This document shows positions 34,322 through 43,187 of a stretch of DNA of 64,000 nt, piece after piece; the stretch's first letter is position 1, and each line of letters opens with the position of its first letter. The DNA is from a virus. The translations under genes were made by a program, and so were the position numbers. The notes below the pieces were generated by a model. That model ran no database searches and was not told where the DNA came from. It saw nothing but the letters and a program-made list of their open reading frames with translations. The stretch covers positions 124,001 to 188,000 of IMG/VR virus record IMGVR_UViG_3300022935_000005; one strand, given 5' to 3'.

Positions 34322-37300
34322 ATGCGTCGTTCATCTCTTCTTGTGCCTGACAGGTTCATCTCTCTTCATTCCCATGATGGGTTTAGTACCTTCGATGGCT
34401 TAGGCTATCCTCAAGAGCACATCGATTTTGTGATTGAGAATGGGATGGACGGGTGGTGTCTTACCAACCATGGTCACATGAATTCTTTCGGTCACGCTTT
34501 TTTGCACGCTGAAAAGATTGCGAAGCGTGGCGGAAACTTTAAGTTTGTACCAGGGTGCGAGATGTATGTCCATCCTGATCTAGATGCGTGGCGCCTTGAC
34601 ATGCAGATCCGAGAAGCTGCTAAGAAGGGTGATAAGGCCGCGCTCATGACTCTTCGTTCTCAGCGAGAAGCTATTGCTACACCACTGACTGCAATTGTTG
34701 ATGGTGATGACGAAATTGTAGATGTTGGCACCGAAGATGCTGGTCTCACTGTTGAGAATGAAGAAGAAACCAAGTCTGCAAAGTTCTATGATCCAATCAA
34801 ACGCCGCCATCATTTGGTAGTCCTTCCCAAGACGAGCGAAGGTCTCCAGCGTCTTTTTCACCTCGTCAGTAAGGGGTATCAGGAGGGCTTCTATCGCTTC
34901 CCACGTATCGACTATAAGATGCTAAAGGAAGCGGCCGCTGGTGGTCATCTGATGGTTTCTACAGCTTGTATCGGCGGTCCAATCGCTTACGAGGTTTTCC
35001 GTCATGCTCAGCAAGTTGAGTTTGATGATCTTTCGTATAAGTTGATGGATGACCCGACTTTCCGAAACAACGTCTTGACTGGCGTTGGAAATGCGTACCA
35101 GGGTCTTGTAGACGCTGTTGGTATCGATGATGTTAATCTCGAACTTCAATTTAATAAGCTTCCTGCGCAGCATCTGGTCAACCGCGCGATTATTGAGTTT
35201 GCTAACAAGAACGGGCTACAAGATAAGCTGGTAGTCACAACCGATTCTCACTACGCACGTCCAGAACACTGGCGAGAGCGTGAGCTCTATAAGAAGCTTG
35301 GGTGGCTTAACTATCGAGAGTTTGATCCCTCCAAGTTGCCGCAAGGTATTGAAGACTTGAAGTGTGAACTATATCCTAAGAACAACGAACAGGTTTGGGA
35401 TACGTACCTTAAGACAACTGACGGTATGGATTTTTATGATGATGAGGTAGTGCACAACGCCATCACTCGCCCGTATGATCTTGTCCACAACGAAATCCAA
35501 CAGATTACCCCTGATCGTTCGATGAAGCTGCCCTCTTACGTCGTTCCTGAAGGTACTACTGACGATAAGGCTCTACTTGAAGCCTGTAAGAAGGGTTTGG
35601 TCGAGCGTGGTCTTGCGCACGATGAAAAGTACATCAAGCGTCTCAAGTATGAGCTAAAGATCATCAAGGAAAAGAATTTTTCTCGATATTTCTTGACCAT
35701 GGGCGCCATCATCGATATCGCTAAGAAGGCGATGCTGGTCGGTCCAGGCCGCGGTTCTGCTGCCGGAAGTCTCGTGGCGTATGTTCTCCGTCTTACCGAC
35801 GTTGATCCATTTGAGTATGATCTCATGTTTGAGAGGTTCCTCAACCCAAGCCGTGAAGGTGCACCAGATATTGATACTGATGTAGGTGACCGTGATCTTC
35901 TTATCAACATGATGAAAGAGGAGTGGGGCGACGAAAACATCGTTCCAATCTCTAACTACAACACTTTTAAGCTTAAGTCTCTGGTCAAGGACATCTCTCG
36001 CTTTTACGGGATCCCGTTCGATGAAGTCAACAAGGCTTTGGCTCCTGTAGAGGATGACGTGAAGCGTGCCGTGTTCAAGCCCGGCACTGATAAAAACTTG
36101 TTTGTCTTGCTTTATGAAGATGCGATTGCTCACTCGAAGACATTTCGCGACTTTATTGAGAAGTACCCTGAGGTTGCCGAGCCGATTCAGGTACTCTTTA
36201 AGCAGAACAAGGCACTTGGCCGCCACGCCGGTGGATGTATTGTTTCGGAAAACATCGCTGAGCGTATGCCTCTGATTAAAGCCCGCGGCGAACTACAAAC
36301 TCCGTGGGTTGAAGGTATGAACTACAAGCATCTTGAAACCTTCGGCTGGATTAAGTTTGACCTTCTCGGTCTTGAAACACTACGTATTGTTCAGCGTACT
36401 ATCGAGCTGATTCTTCAGCGCCGGGAGGGTATCGAGGATCCGACATTCTCGCAAGTCTATGAGTGGTTCAACAATAACATGGACCCCAAGGTTCTCGATA
36501 TGGACGACCAGCATGTTTATAAGCATGTCTACGAAGAAGGTCGCTTCCCAGGAGTCTTCCAGCTGGCTGGTCGAGGTGCTAGAAACCTCTTTATGAAAGC
36601 AAAGCCCAAGAGCATCATCGACATTGCTACTCTGACATCGATTTATCGCCCGGGCCCTCTCACTGCGAAAGTAGACAAACTGTATATCCAGGCAAAGAAC
36701 AACCCTGATGATATTGACTACGGCCATCCTCTTATCAAGGAAGTTCTTGAAGAGACATACGGTATGATTGTCTTCCAAGAGCAGATCATGAAGTTGTGTT
36801 CCGTGGTGGCTGGCTTCCCGGAGGAGGAAACGGACACAGTCCGCCGGAGCATTATGAAGCGTAAAGCTTCTGAAGCCGCTGAGTCCCTTGCTAAGGCTCG
36901 AGCGATTAAGGAACAGTTTGTTGCTGGTGCCGTCAAGAATGGTGTCGACGCACAGCTTGCCGATGATCTGTACGAAAAGATTCTCTACTTCTCAGGCTAC
37001 GGTTTCAATAAGGCGCACGCTGTTTCGTACGCTATTGACTCGTACTACTGCGCTTGGCTTCTAACATACTTTGAGGAAGAGTGGCTTTGCGCTTATCTCG
37101 AGGCGATGTCTGGTAATGACAAGAAGCGTAGTAAGGCCTTTGGTGAGGTTAAGGCTCTCGGCTATCGAGTCGTTCCGCTTGATATCAATTATGCAACCAA
37201 GAAGTGGACTATCCTCGACGGTAAGAAGTTCATGCCTTCTTTCCTTTCTTGTAAGGGCGTCGGAGAATCTGCGATCGATGAGATTGTCGCTAATCGGCCG

Positions 37301-37936
37301 TACCAGAATATCGACGATCTGTTATGGGACGAGGATGGTAAGTGGCGCCACTCTAAGTTCAACAAGCGGGCAATGGAAGCGTTAATTAATATTCGCGCAT
37401 TCGAATCCATGGATCTTGTAGGCGACGGTAAGACATTCGAGAGCTATAAGCACATGCATGAAGTCATTATAAACCGGAACACCGATATCAAGAAATGGAC
37501 TAAGCGTGATCCAGAGCGAGGAAAGAGTAATTTCAAAGAGGCGCTATTGGATACTGAGGGAATCGGTAATTGGACCCGTCGTGAGATGGTCGAAAATAGC
37601 ATGAAGCATTTCGGTTCATTTAACGCCTCCACACTCGTTAATGAGGAAATTCAGGCTCGGCTCTCTAAGAAGAATGTACGTTGTATCGATGACATCGACG
37701 AGCATGATGTATATTGGTTCTTGGTGACAGACGCTAAGCCGAAGCTTACTAAAAACAAGAAGCCATATCTTTTGGTGACGGCCACAGGACTAGACGGCAA
37801 AAATATCAGGATATTCTGCTGGGGCTGGGATGGTCAGACAGAGTTGCCCCTCTACAGCCTTTGTGTTGCAGAAGTTAAGAAAAATGATTTCGGATATCAA
37901 ACTTCTATGAGTAAAGTCAAGCTTCTTCGTATATGA
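34322..37936 (+). CDS. dnaE: DNA polymerase III alpha subunit (family C)
   Basis: Encodes 1204 residues, full length for DnaE. The PHP domain begins SLHSHDGFSTFDG (about residue 13). The palm has PGRGSAAGSLVAYVL (about 474) and the catalytic PDIDTD (about 516). The fingers/beta-binding region includes GYGFNKAHAVSYA (about 900). Helix-hairpin-helix and OB-like segments follow to the C-terminus. Residues 110-160 hold an acidic insertion within the PHP region. It is probably the main replicative polymerase; no other holoenzyme subunit (clamp, clamp loader) is in the window. It stands at the head of a long operon with its own promoter and AGGAG box. Confidence 0.92.
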   Translation: MRRSSLLVPDRFISLHSHDGFSTFDGLGYPQEHIDFVIENGMDGWCLTNHGHMNSFGHAFLHAEKIAKRGGNFKFVPGCEMYVHPDLDAWRLDMQIREAAKKGDKAALMTLRSQREAIATPLTAIVDGDDEIVDVGTEDAGLTVENEEETKSAKFYDPIKRRHHLVVLPKTSEGLQRLFHLVSKGYQEGFYRFPRIDYKMLKEAAAGGHLMVSTACIGGPIAYEVFRHAQQVEFDDLSYKLMDDPTFRNNVLTGVGNAYQGLVDAVGIDDVNLELQFNKLPAQHLVNRAIIEFANKNGLQDKLVVTTDSHYARPEHWRERELYKKLGWLNYREFDPSKLPQGIEDLKCELYPKNNEQVWDTYLKTTDGMDFYDDEVVHNAITRPYDLVHNEIQQITPDRSMKLPSYVVPEGTTDDKALLEACKKGLVERGLAHDEKYIKRLKYELKIIKEKNFSRYFLTMGAIIDIAKKAMLVGPGRGSAAGSLVAYVLRLTDVDPFEYDLMFERFLNPSREGAPDIDTDVGDRDLLINMMKEEWGDENIVPISNYNTFKLKSLVKDISRFYGIPFDEVNKALAPVEDDVKRAVFKPGTDKNLFVLLYEDAIAHSKTFRDFIEKYPEVAEPIQVLFKQNKALGRHAGGCIVSENIAERMPLIKARGELQTPWVEGMNYKHLETFGWIKFDLLGLETLRIVQRTIELILQRREGIEDPTFSQVYEWFNNNMDPKVLDMDDQHVYKHVYEEGRFPGVFQLAGRGARNLFMKAKPKSIIDIATLTSIYRPGPLTAKVDKLYIQAKNNPDDIDYGHPLIKEVLEETYGMIVFQEQIMKLCSVVAGFPEEETDTVRRSIMKRKASEAAESLAKARAIKEQFVAGAVKNGVDAQLADDLYEKILYFSGYGFNKAHAVSYAIDSYYCAWLLTYFEEEWLCAYLEAMSGNDKKRSKAFGEVKALGYRVVPLDINYATKKWTILDGKKFMPSFLSCKGVGESAIDEIVANRPYQNIDDLLWDEDGKWRHSKFNKRAMEALINIRAFESMDLVGDGKTFESYKHMHEVIINRNTDIKKWTKRDPERGKSNFKEALLDTEGIGNWTRREMVENSMKHFGSFNASTLVNEEIQARLSKKNVRCIDDIDEHDVYWFLVTDAKPKLTKNKKPYLLVTATGLDGKNIRIFCWGWDGQTELPLYSLCVAEVKKNDFGYQTSMSKVKLLRI

Positions 37937-37990
37937 TTAGCTTGGTACAAAAAGTCTACACTTAAATCTAACTGGAGTAAAATTAGTAAC

Positions 37991-39013
37991 ATGCACTTAG
38001 GCACTTATGAAGGTTTCACTGACTGTTATGTTGATATGATTTCAAAGGTCATGCGTGAACCGCAATACGAATCTGCACCTCGCGGCCAGAATATCAAAGA
38101 GATCCTCGGGGCTTCATTTACAATCAAGAACCCTCGTGACAGAATTCCTTACGTCGTAGGTCGTAAGTTTAGCATGAGTTACATGGTCGCTGAGCTGATA
38201 TGGTATCTTGCGGGTGATAATAGTACTGAGTGGATATCGAAGTATTCATCCTTCTGGAAAGATATTAGTGACGACGGTGTGACTGCAAATTCAGCGTATG
38301 GTGCCCGTCTCTTTAAGCCGCATGACAAGATTGCGCAGGGCAGATATACTCAGCTCGATTACGTGATTGAAGAGCTTAAACGAGATCCTGATTCTCGGCG
38401 AGCTGTCATGCATCTAAGAGTTCCAGATGACTCTATTGATGCGAAGCTTGATGTACCTTGTACACTAGCTCTACAGTTTTTTATTAGAAACGGTGCTCTA
38501 CACCAAGTTGCTAACATGAGAAGCTCGGACTTGATTTTTGGGATTGCTTACGATATTCCCGCATTCACAATGTTTCAAGAACTGATTGCAAATGAGCTTG
38601 GCGTTGATGTGGGTACGTACACTCACACAAGCAACTCACTCCATATCTACGAACGTCATTTTGATATGGCTGAAGAGATTACTAGAACGGGCCTCGTTGA
38701 TGAATCGCTGAATCTACAACAGGCAAATGGTCCTATGCCACCGCTGGTAGGTGATATCAAAGAAGTCCAAGAGAAGGTGGCTGAAGTCTACGAGTATGAA
38801 TCCCAACTACAGCGTTGCGAGAATTTACAGGATGTAATAAACCTACATGATTTAAGCCAGTCTTTCTCTGATTCTATGTTCCGTGATTTTGCAACTATTC
38901 TTACGTCATCTCGTCTAAGAAAACTTGGTCATAAAGCGGATGCGCGAGCAATGTCCGCGCAGACGTCCTTTAGCGGATATTCTTTTAATGTCAGGAGTAA
39001 CTCTAATGCATAA
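37991..39013 (+). CDS. ThyA-fold deoxycytidylate hydroxymethylase (T4 gp42-like)
   Basis: Encodes 340 residues of the thymidylate synthase superfamily: RDPDSRRAVM (phosphate site), catalytic Cys157 in VPCTLALQFF, MRSSDLIFGIAYD and THTSNSLHIYERH. At the position of E. coli ThyA Asn177, which reads uracil, this protein has Asp188. T4 dCMP hydroxymethylase has Asp at the same place, and both share NMRSxD and Cys-Thr instead of Cys-His at the active site. It should therefore act on dCMP, making hydroxymethyl- or methyl-dCMP. ThyX is encoded separately. The gene overlaps the galactopyranose mutase gene by 8 bases. The C-terminal 90 residues are an added helical region. Confidence 0.75.
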   Translation: MHLGTYEGFTDCYVDMISKVMREPQYESAPRGQNIKEILGASFTIKNPRDRIPYVVGRKFSMSYMVAELIWYLAGDNSTEWISKYSSFWKDISDDGVTANSAYGARLFKPHDKIAQGRYTQLDYVIEELKRDPDSRRAVMHLRVPDDSIDAKLDVPCTLALQFFIRNGALHQVANMRSSDLIFGIAYDIPAFTMFQELIANELGVDVGTYTHTSNSLHIYERHFDMAEEITRTGLVDESLNLQQANGPMPPLVGDIKEVQEKVAEVYEYESQLQRCENLQDVINLHDLSQSFSDSMFRDFATILTSSRLRKLGHKADARAMSAQTSFSGYSFNVRSNSNA

Positions 39014-40151
39014 GAAATACGACTACCTTATCGTAGGTGCTGGCCTTTTCGGTGCCACTTTCGCTCGGCAGCTGACTGATGCGGGATACACATGTCTAGT
39101 TGTTGATAGACGGAGCCACATCGGCGGGAATGTATACAGCGAAAAGAGAAACGGCATCGATGTTCACGTCTACGGTGCTCACATTTTCCACACTAATGAT
39201 GACCGTATTTGGGACTATGTAAATCGATTTACAGAGTTTAACAATTACATTAACAAGCCTAAGGTTCGGTACGGTAACAACATCTATTCTTTCCCGATCA
39301 ATTTGATGACTCTTCACCAGCTCTGGGGTGTTACGTCACCAGCAGAAGCAGAAGCAAAGCTAAAAGAGGTCAGGATTCCTTGTGAGAATCCCGACAATCT
39401 AGAAGATTGGATTCTATCACAGGTAGGCCCGGAGATCTATCAGACGTTCATTAGGGGGTACACGATGAAGCAGTGGCAGCGTGACCCAAGAGAGCTACCA
39501 GCCTCTATTATCAAGCGGCTACCGATTCGAATGATTTTCGAAGAGAATTACTTTTTTGACAAGTACCAAGGTATTCCAGTAGGCGGGTATACGCAAATGG
39601 TCGCGAATATGTTAGAGGGTATTGAGGTCAGGACAGGGGTCGAGTATTTTACCGACCGGTCAGAGCTTGAGTCCTTGGCACACAACGTAGTATTTACCGG
39701 TAAGGTCGATGAATATTTCGATTACTGTGAGGGTGAGCTAGAGTATCGAACCCTACGGTTCGAACATGAAGAGCTTGAGGGCGATTTTCAAGGTAACGCG
39801 GTTGTGAATTATACACATCCAGAAGTGCCCTTCACACGTATTCTAGAGCATAAGCATTTTCAGCCCCAGACGGCTTCGAAGATTGAGAACACAATCGTCA
39901 CTCGAGAGTATTCTGCAGAGTATAAGCGAGGAAAGACACCGTACTATCCGATCAACGATGCGCGAAATACTGCTCTATACCAAAAGTATGCTGCCATGAA
40001 AGCTGCGACTCCTAACGTCATTTTTGGCGGGAGGTTATCTGAATACAAGTACTATGATATGCATCAGGTGATCGGTTCTGCTCTTGTTAAGGCAAGAAAA
40101 GAAATTGAAAAACGTAAGAGCAACGACTACAATATAACAGTTGAATCATAA
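39006..40151 (+). CDS. glf: UDP-galactopyranose mutase
   Basis: Encodes 381 residues from ATG 39006 (AGGAG upstream). The FAD-binding start LIVGAGLFGATFARQL, the DRRSHIGGNVY region, GAHIFHTND, SFPINLMTLHQLW and the late FGGRLSEYKYYDMHQ are the standard Glf signature at full length. It converts UDP-galactopyranose to UDP-galactofuranose using reduced flavin. It is sandwiched between the dCMP hydroxymethylase and a glycosyltransferase, which suggests that a furanose sugar is made for DNA or another phage target. Confidence 0.92.
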   Translation: MHKKYDYLIVGAGLFGATFARQLTDAGYTCLVVDRRSHIGGNVYSEKRNGIDVHVYGAHIFHTNDDRIWDYVNRFTEFNNYINKPKVRYGNNIYSFPINLMTLHQLWGVTSPAEAEAKLKEVRIPCENPDNLEDWILSQVGPEIYQTFIRGYTMKQWQRDPRELPASIIKRLPIRMIFEENYFFDKYQGIPVGGYTQMVANMLEGIEVRTGVEYFTDRSELESLAHNVVFTGKVDEYFDYCEGELEYRTLRFEHEELEGDFQGNAVVNYTHPEVPFTRILEHKHFQPQTASKIENTIVTREYSAEYKRGKTPYYPINDARNTALYQKYAAMKAATPNVIFGGRLSEYKYYDMHQVIGSALVKARKEIEKRKSNDYNITVES

Positions 40152-40162
40152 GGAGATTTGTA

Positions 40163-41218
40163 ATGAGAGTACTTTATAGCTTTTGGGGCTTTATCACCCC
40201 GCTCGAAAAGAACACAGTTGTCAACACACCAGACGGTGAGCGAGGTAACAGGGTTGATTTTGTCAATGAACTAATGTCTCGAGGGCATACTCCAGTTCAG
40301 CTGCAGAAGATGCGCGATGAAGAGCAGTACCCAGGCGTTGAGTATGATGCAACTGGCTTCCCAGATGGTGACATTCTGTACGTTGAGTGGAGGTGGCCAA
40401 CTTGGAAGAACAGCGGAGAAAACCCAGCTGAATCTGATTACAATCGACAATGCGAGGTTCTTGATTACTATCACGCTCAGGGTGTTCCGATTATTATTCA
40501 CGACGGTGATTTGAAGATGACTCCTGAGGAAGAACTCCGATGGCCAAACGCTATTCTAGCAGATGCCTGTGTGTCACCGCAGCACCAGACCCGTAATCGT
40601 ATCACAATTCCGTGGTGCAATTACCTTAAGCGGTATTTCGAGCCAGTTGAGTATTCGTACAACTACACATACGTTGGAAACAACTACGAGCGAGAGGATC
40701 CATTTGAGAAGTATTATGTACAGCCCTCTCAGCGGCTTCGCATGGCCGGCCTACAGACATCCATCTACGGTAACTGGCTTCAAAAGTCTCCAGAGCGAAT
40801 TGATCCAGCTCTTTTGCTAGCCAAGACGCCAAGCGTTGCTTTTGGGCCACGTCTTTCCTACAAGGATATTTTCGCAGTCTTAAACGAGTCGATTACTGTG
40901 ACTCACATTACCAAGCCTGCTTACACTCCTTATGGGAACATCACAGGTCGATTCTTCGAGGCAATCAAGAGTAACGTTCCAGCCTTGGTGCCGATTGAGT
41001 TTCAGCATGCTGTTCCAGTGGGCCTTAAGGATGAGTCCCTACTCGTAAGAAGCGCTGACGATGTTGTTGAGAAAGTAAAGTGGCTTTCTACATTAAATGC
41101 TTCCGAGAGAAAAGCTCTTGTTGACGCTCAAGAAGAAGCATTACGAACCGTGATAAACCCTCATCCCGGATACCGAGTTGACCTTCTTGAAAGTGTTGCA
41201 GGAGATTTTATCCGATGA
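40163..41218 (+). CDS. GT-B-type glycosyltransferase
   Basis: Encodes 351 residues, AGGAG before the ATG. The N-terminal half starts with a Rossmann-like strand (MRVLYSFWGFITP) and a short nucleotide-free loop. The C-terminal half has PYGNITGRFFEAIKSNVPALVP followed by LLVRSADDVVEKVKWLSTL, the usual donor-binding end of GT-B enzymes. Residues 330-345 are helical. No close family comes to mind. Given its neighbours it may move galactofuranose (or arabinofuranose) onto hydroxymethylcytosine in DNA; transfer to a virion or cell-surface glycan is the alternative. Its stop overlaps the kinase start by 4 bases. Confidence 0.65.
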   Translation: MRVLYSFWGFITPLEKNTVVNTPDGERGNRVDFVNELMSRGHTPVQLQKMRDEEQYPGVEYDATGFPDGDILYVEWRWPTWKNSGENPAESDYNRQCEVLDYYHAQGVPIIIHDGDLKMTPEEELRWPNAILADACVSPQHQTRNRITIPWCNYLKRYFEPVEYSYNYTYVGNNYEREDPFEKYYVQPSQRLRMAGLQTSIYGNWLQKSPERIDPALLLAKTPSVAFGPRLSYKDIFAVLNESITVTHITKPAYTPYGNITGRFFEAIKSNVPALVPIEFQHAVPVGLKDESLLVRSADDVVEKVKWLSTLNASERKALVDAQEEALRTVINPHPGYRVDLLESVAGDFIR

Positions 41219-41733
41219 AAGTAGCTTTTATTGGTCCTGACATGACTGGCAAGTCGAATATTGCTGAAGCGTTATCAGAGAGGTTGTCGATTCCAGTATT
41301 CAAGAACTCTGGAGAGTGGAAGACACAGCTGGATAGCCCAAATTACTTCCTGAACTTGCTTCGTTACGGCGGTCCGTTTTTAATGGATTTTATGAAGCAG
41401 ACCAACGTAAGCGTTATTCTGGACAGGTTCTACCCTTGTGAGCTAGTATACTCTCAAGCGTTCGATAGAGACACTGATCATCAAGCCATCGCGTGGATGG
41501 ATGAGCAGTTTTCGAATGAAGGAGGAGTCTTTATTCTTTGCCTGAGAAAAGATTATTCTGGACTAGTCGATGATGTATTCCCAGAAGACCTCCCTGGGGA
41601 GAAACTAGAAGAGATTGGCTCTCTTTATAAGGATTTTGCGAAGTGGTCCCAATGTGAAGTGATGACTCTATACACTGATGATTGGGATATCAATAGACAG
41701 ATTAAAGACATAACTGATTTTTTGGGAGTTTGA
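41215..41733 (+). CDS. P-loop deoxynucleoside monophosphate kinase
   Basis: Encodes 172 residues. The P-loop is GPDMTGKSNIAEAL (residues 7-20), followed by VILDRFYPCELVYSQAF, which matches the DR-x-x-x-S region of thymidylate-kinase-like enzymes. A LID-like segment (LRKDYSGLVDD) follows. In T4 the dNMP kinase gp1 phosphorylates hydroxymethyl-dCMP. The overlap with the glycosyltransferase gene and closeness to the dCMP hydroxymethylase favour the same role, though substrate cannot be read from sequence. Confidence 0.68.
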   Translation: MKVAFIGPDMTGKSNIAEALSERLSIPVFKNSGEWKTQLDSPNYFLNLLRYGGPFLMDFMKQTNVSVILDRFYPCELVYSQAFDRDTDHQAIAWMDEQFSNEGGVFILCLRKDYSGLVDDVFPEDLPGEKLEEIGSLYKDFAKWSQCEVMTLYTDDWDINRQIKDITDFLGV

Positions 41734-41734
41734 C

Positions 41735-42727
41735 ATGAGTTTGCGTAAAGCGTTAGTTACAGGGTGTTGTGGTTTTATTGGATCTCATCTTACTAGGATG
41801 TTAGTAGGACAAGGTTGGTACGTAGAGGGTGTTGATGATTTGTCGAACGGCGATCTTACATCTATCGATGACCTAAAATTCAGAGCAGTACATGATTCTT
41901 TGTTACCGTTCTATAATGCTGAACCCTCGGCTGGTAGTCTTCTTGTGATGACGTGCGATTTCGCTTCGCCAGCTGTCTTAGAGAGGGTTACAACTGGAAG
42001 TTATGATGTTATTTTCCATCTTGCTGCAAACCCCCGTGTTGAGTTCTCCGTACAAAATCCAGCTTTGACAACTAATGATAACGTTCAAAAGACTGTAGAG
42101 CTGATGTCAGCCGCAAGAAATAATATCGATCGTTTTGTCTTCGCTGCTTCTTCTGCCGCATATGGAAACGGTGTAGAGTTGCCTACTACAGAACAAGAGC
42201 AGTGTAATCCCACTTCACCATATGGTCTACAGAAGCTTGTTGTAGAGCAATTCGGTAAGCTGTATAGTGAGTTATACGGCATGGATTTTGCCGCCTTGAG
42301 GTTCTTCAATGTGTACGGTCCAGGTCAGGACGGGACTAGCCCTTACTCAACAGCAATATCTGCTTGGTGCACACGCCTAAAGAAAGGTGAGCCTCTACGA
42401 AGTGATGGTGACGGCCAGCAGTCAAGAGATCTAGTCTATGTCGAAGATGTAGCTAGCGCTCTAACGCAGGTAGCGAATCATCCAGAGAGACTTGGGTTTG
42501 AGGTCTTTAATGTTGGGACCGGTATTGCCTTGACGAACAAAGAAGTTCTAGATCATCTGACAAAGCTGTTTCCTGATGCTGAAGTAAATCATGCTCCTGA
42601 AAGACCTGGCGACGTTAAGCACACTCTAGCTGCCGCTGATCACATCAAGGAGAAAATTGGGTGGGAACCTAAGGTTGAATTTTGGGATGGTCTGACAGCC
42701 ACACTAGAGTGGTGGAAGCTAGCATGA
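41735..42727 (+). CDS. galE: NAD-dependent UDP-sugar 4-epimerase (GalE-like)
   Basis: Encodes 330 residues of the extended short-chain dehydrogenase family. NAD site TGCCGFIGSH (residues 9-18), IFHLAANPRVEFS, catalytic Ser in FAASSAAYG and Tyr/Lys in YGLQK, then RFFNVYGPGQ and RDLVYVEDVA. GalE-type enzymes make UDP-galactose from UDP-glucose, the substrate for the mutase two genes upstream. UDP-xylose/arabinose or other 4-epimerisations are also possible. The stop overlaps the cupin start by 4 bases. Confidence 0.82.
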   Translation: MSLRKALVTGCCGFIGSHLTRMLVGQGWYVEGVDDLSNGDLTSIDDLKFRAVHDSLLPFYNAEPSAGSLLVMTCDFASPAVLERVTTGSYDVIFHLAANPRVEFSVQNPALTTNDNVQKTVELMSAARNNIDRFVFAASSAAYGNGVELPTTEQEQCNPTSPYGLQKLVVEQFGKLYSELYGMDFAALRFFNVYGPGQDGTSPYSTAISAWCTRLKKGEPLRSDGDGQQSRDLVYVEDVASALTQVANHPERLGFEVFNVGTGIALTNKEVLDHLTKLFPDAEVNHAPERPGDVKHTLAAADHIKEKIGWEPKVEFWDGLTATLEWWKLA

Positions 42728-43155
42728 ATCGCTCTGCCTGGCGTGGCAAGTCCTCGAAAATAAAGAAGCCATGGGGCTTCGAAATAAAGTGGACCGGCCT
42801 TTTTAATGGAAAAGAGATTCATATCTCTGATGGGAAAAGAACGAGTCTGAAGTTTAACTCTCACAAAAGCGAGATTCTTTACGTGTCAGTAGGAAGAGTT
42901 AGTATTGAATGTGCAGATGAGAATCACTTTTTAGATCCCGTAGGATCCCCGTCAAGGCTCGTTGAATTAAAGGCTGGTGAATTCATTAATGTCCAAGCAG
43001 GCTGTCCTTATAGGGTGACAGCATTAATGAATAGCATAGTGTTTGAAATATCTGATAATACTTCAGATGTTGGAAGGATTATTCTAGAAGATGATTATGG
43101 GAGAGAAGTGGATCAAACTGGCATGTGGATATTTAATCCTCCAAAGTCAGAGTAA
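42724..43155 (+). CDS. Cupin-domain protein
   Basis: Encodes 143 residues from ATG 42724. KKPWGFEIKW opens a single beta barrel, with SHKSEILYVSVGRVSIE and LKAGEFINVQAGCPYRVTAL, resembling the cupin of type II phosphomannose isomerases (RPWG motif). The metal His positions are poorly kept, so a binding or auxiliary role is as likely as catalysis. It closes the sugar cassette. Confidence 0.65.
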   Translation: MNRSAWRGKSSKIKKPWGFEIKWTGLFNGKEIHISDGKRTSLKFNSHKSEILYVSVGRVSIECADENHFLDPVGSPSRLVELKAGEFINVQAGCPYRVTALMNSIVFEISDNTSDVGRIILEDDYGREVDQTGMWIFNPPKSE

Positions 43156-43187
43156 AAGTTAGTGAAGATGCCTATAATGGAGTATAC

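Noticed and set aside
34322-37936. Possible intein or homing nuclease insertion in the long polymerase gene
   Set aside because: Length is normal for DnaE, no LAGLIDADG or HNH motif and no Cys/Ser...His-Asn splice junction seen; the acidic insertion near residues 110-160 is too short.
37991-39013. Plain thymidylate synthase (ThyA) annotation
   Set aside because: Asp at the uracil-recognition position and the T4 gp42-like active site argue for a dCMP enzyme, and ThyX is present.
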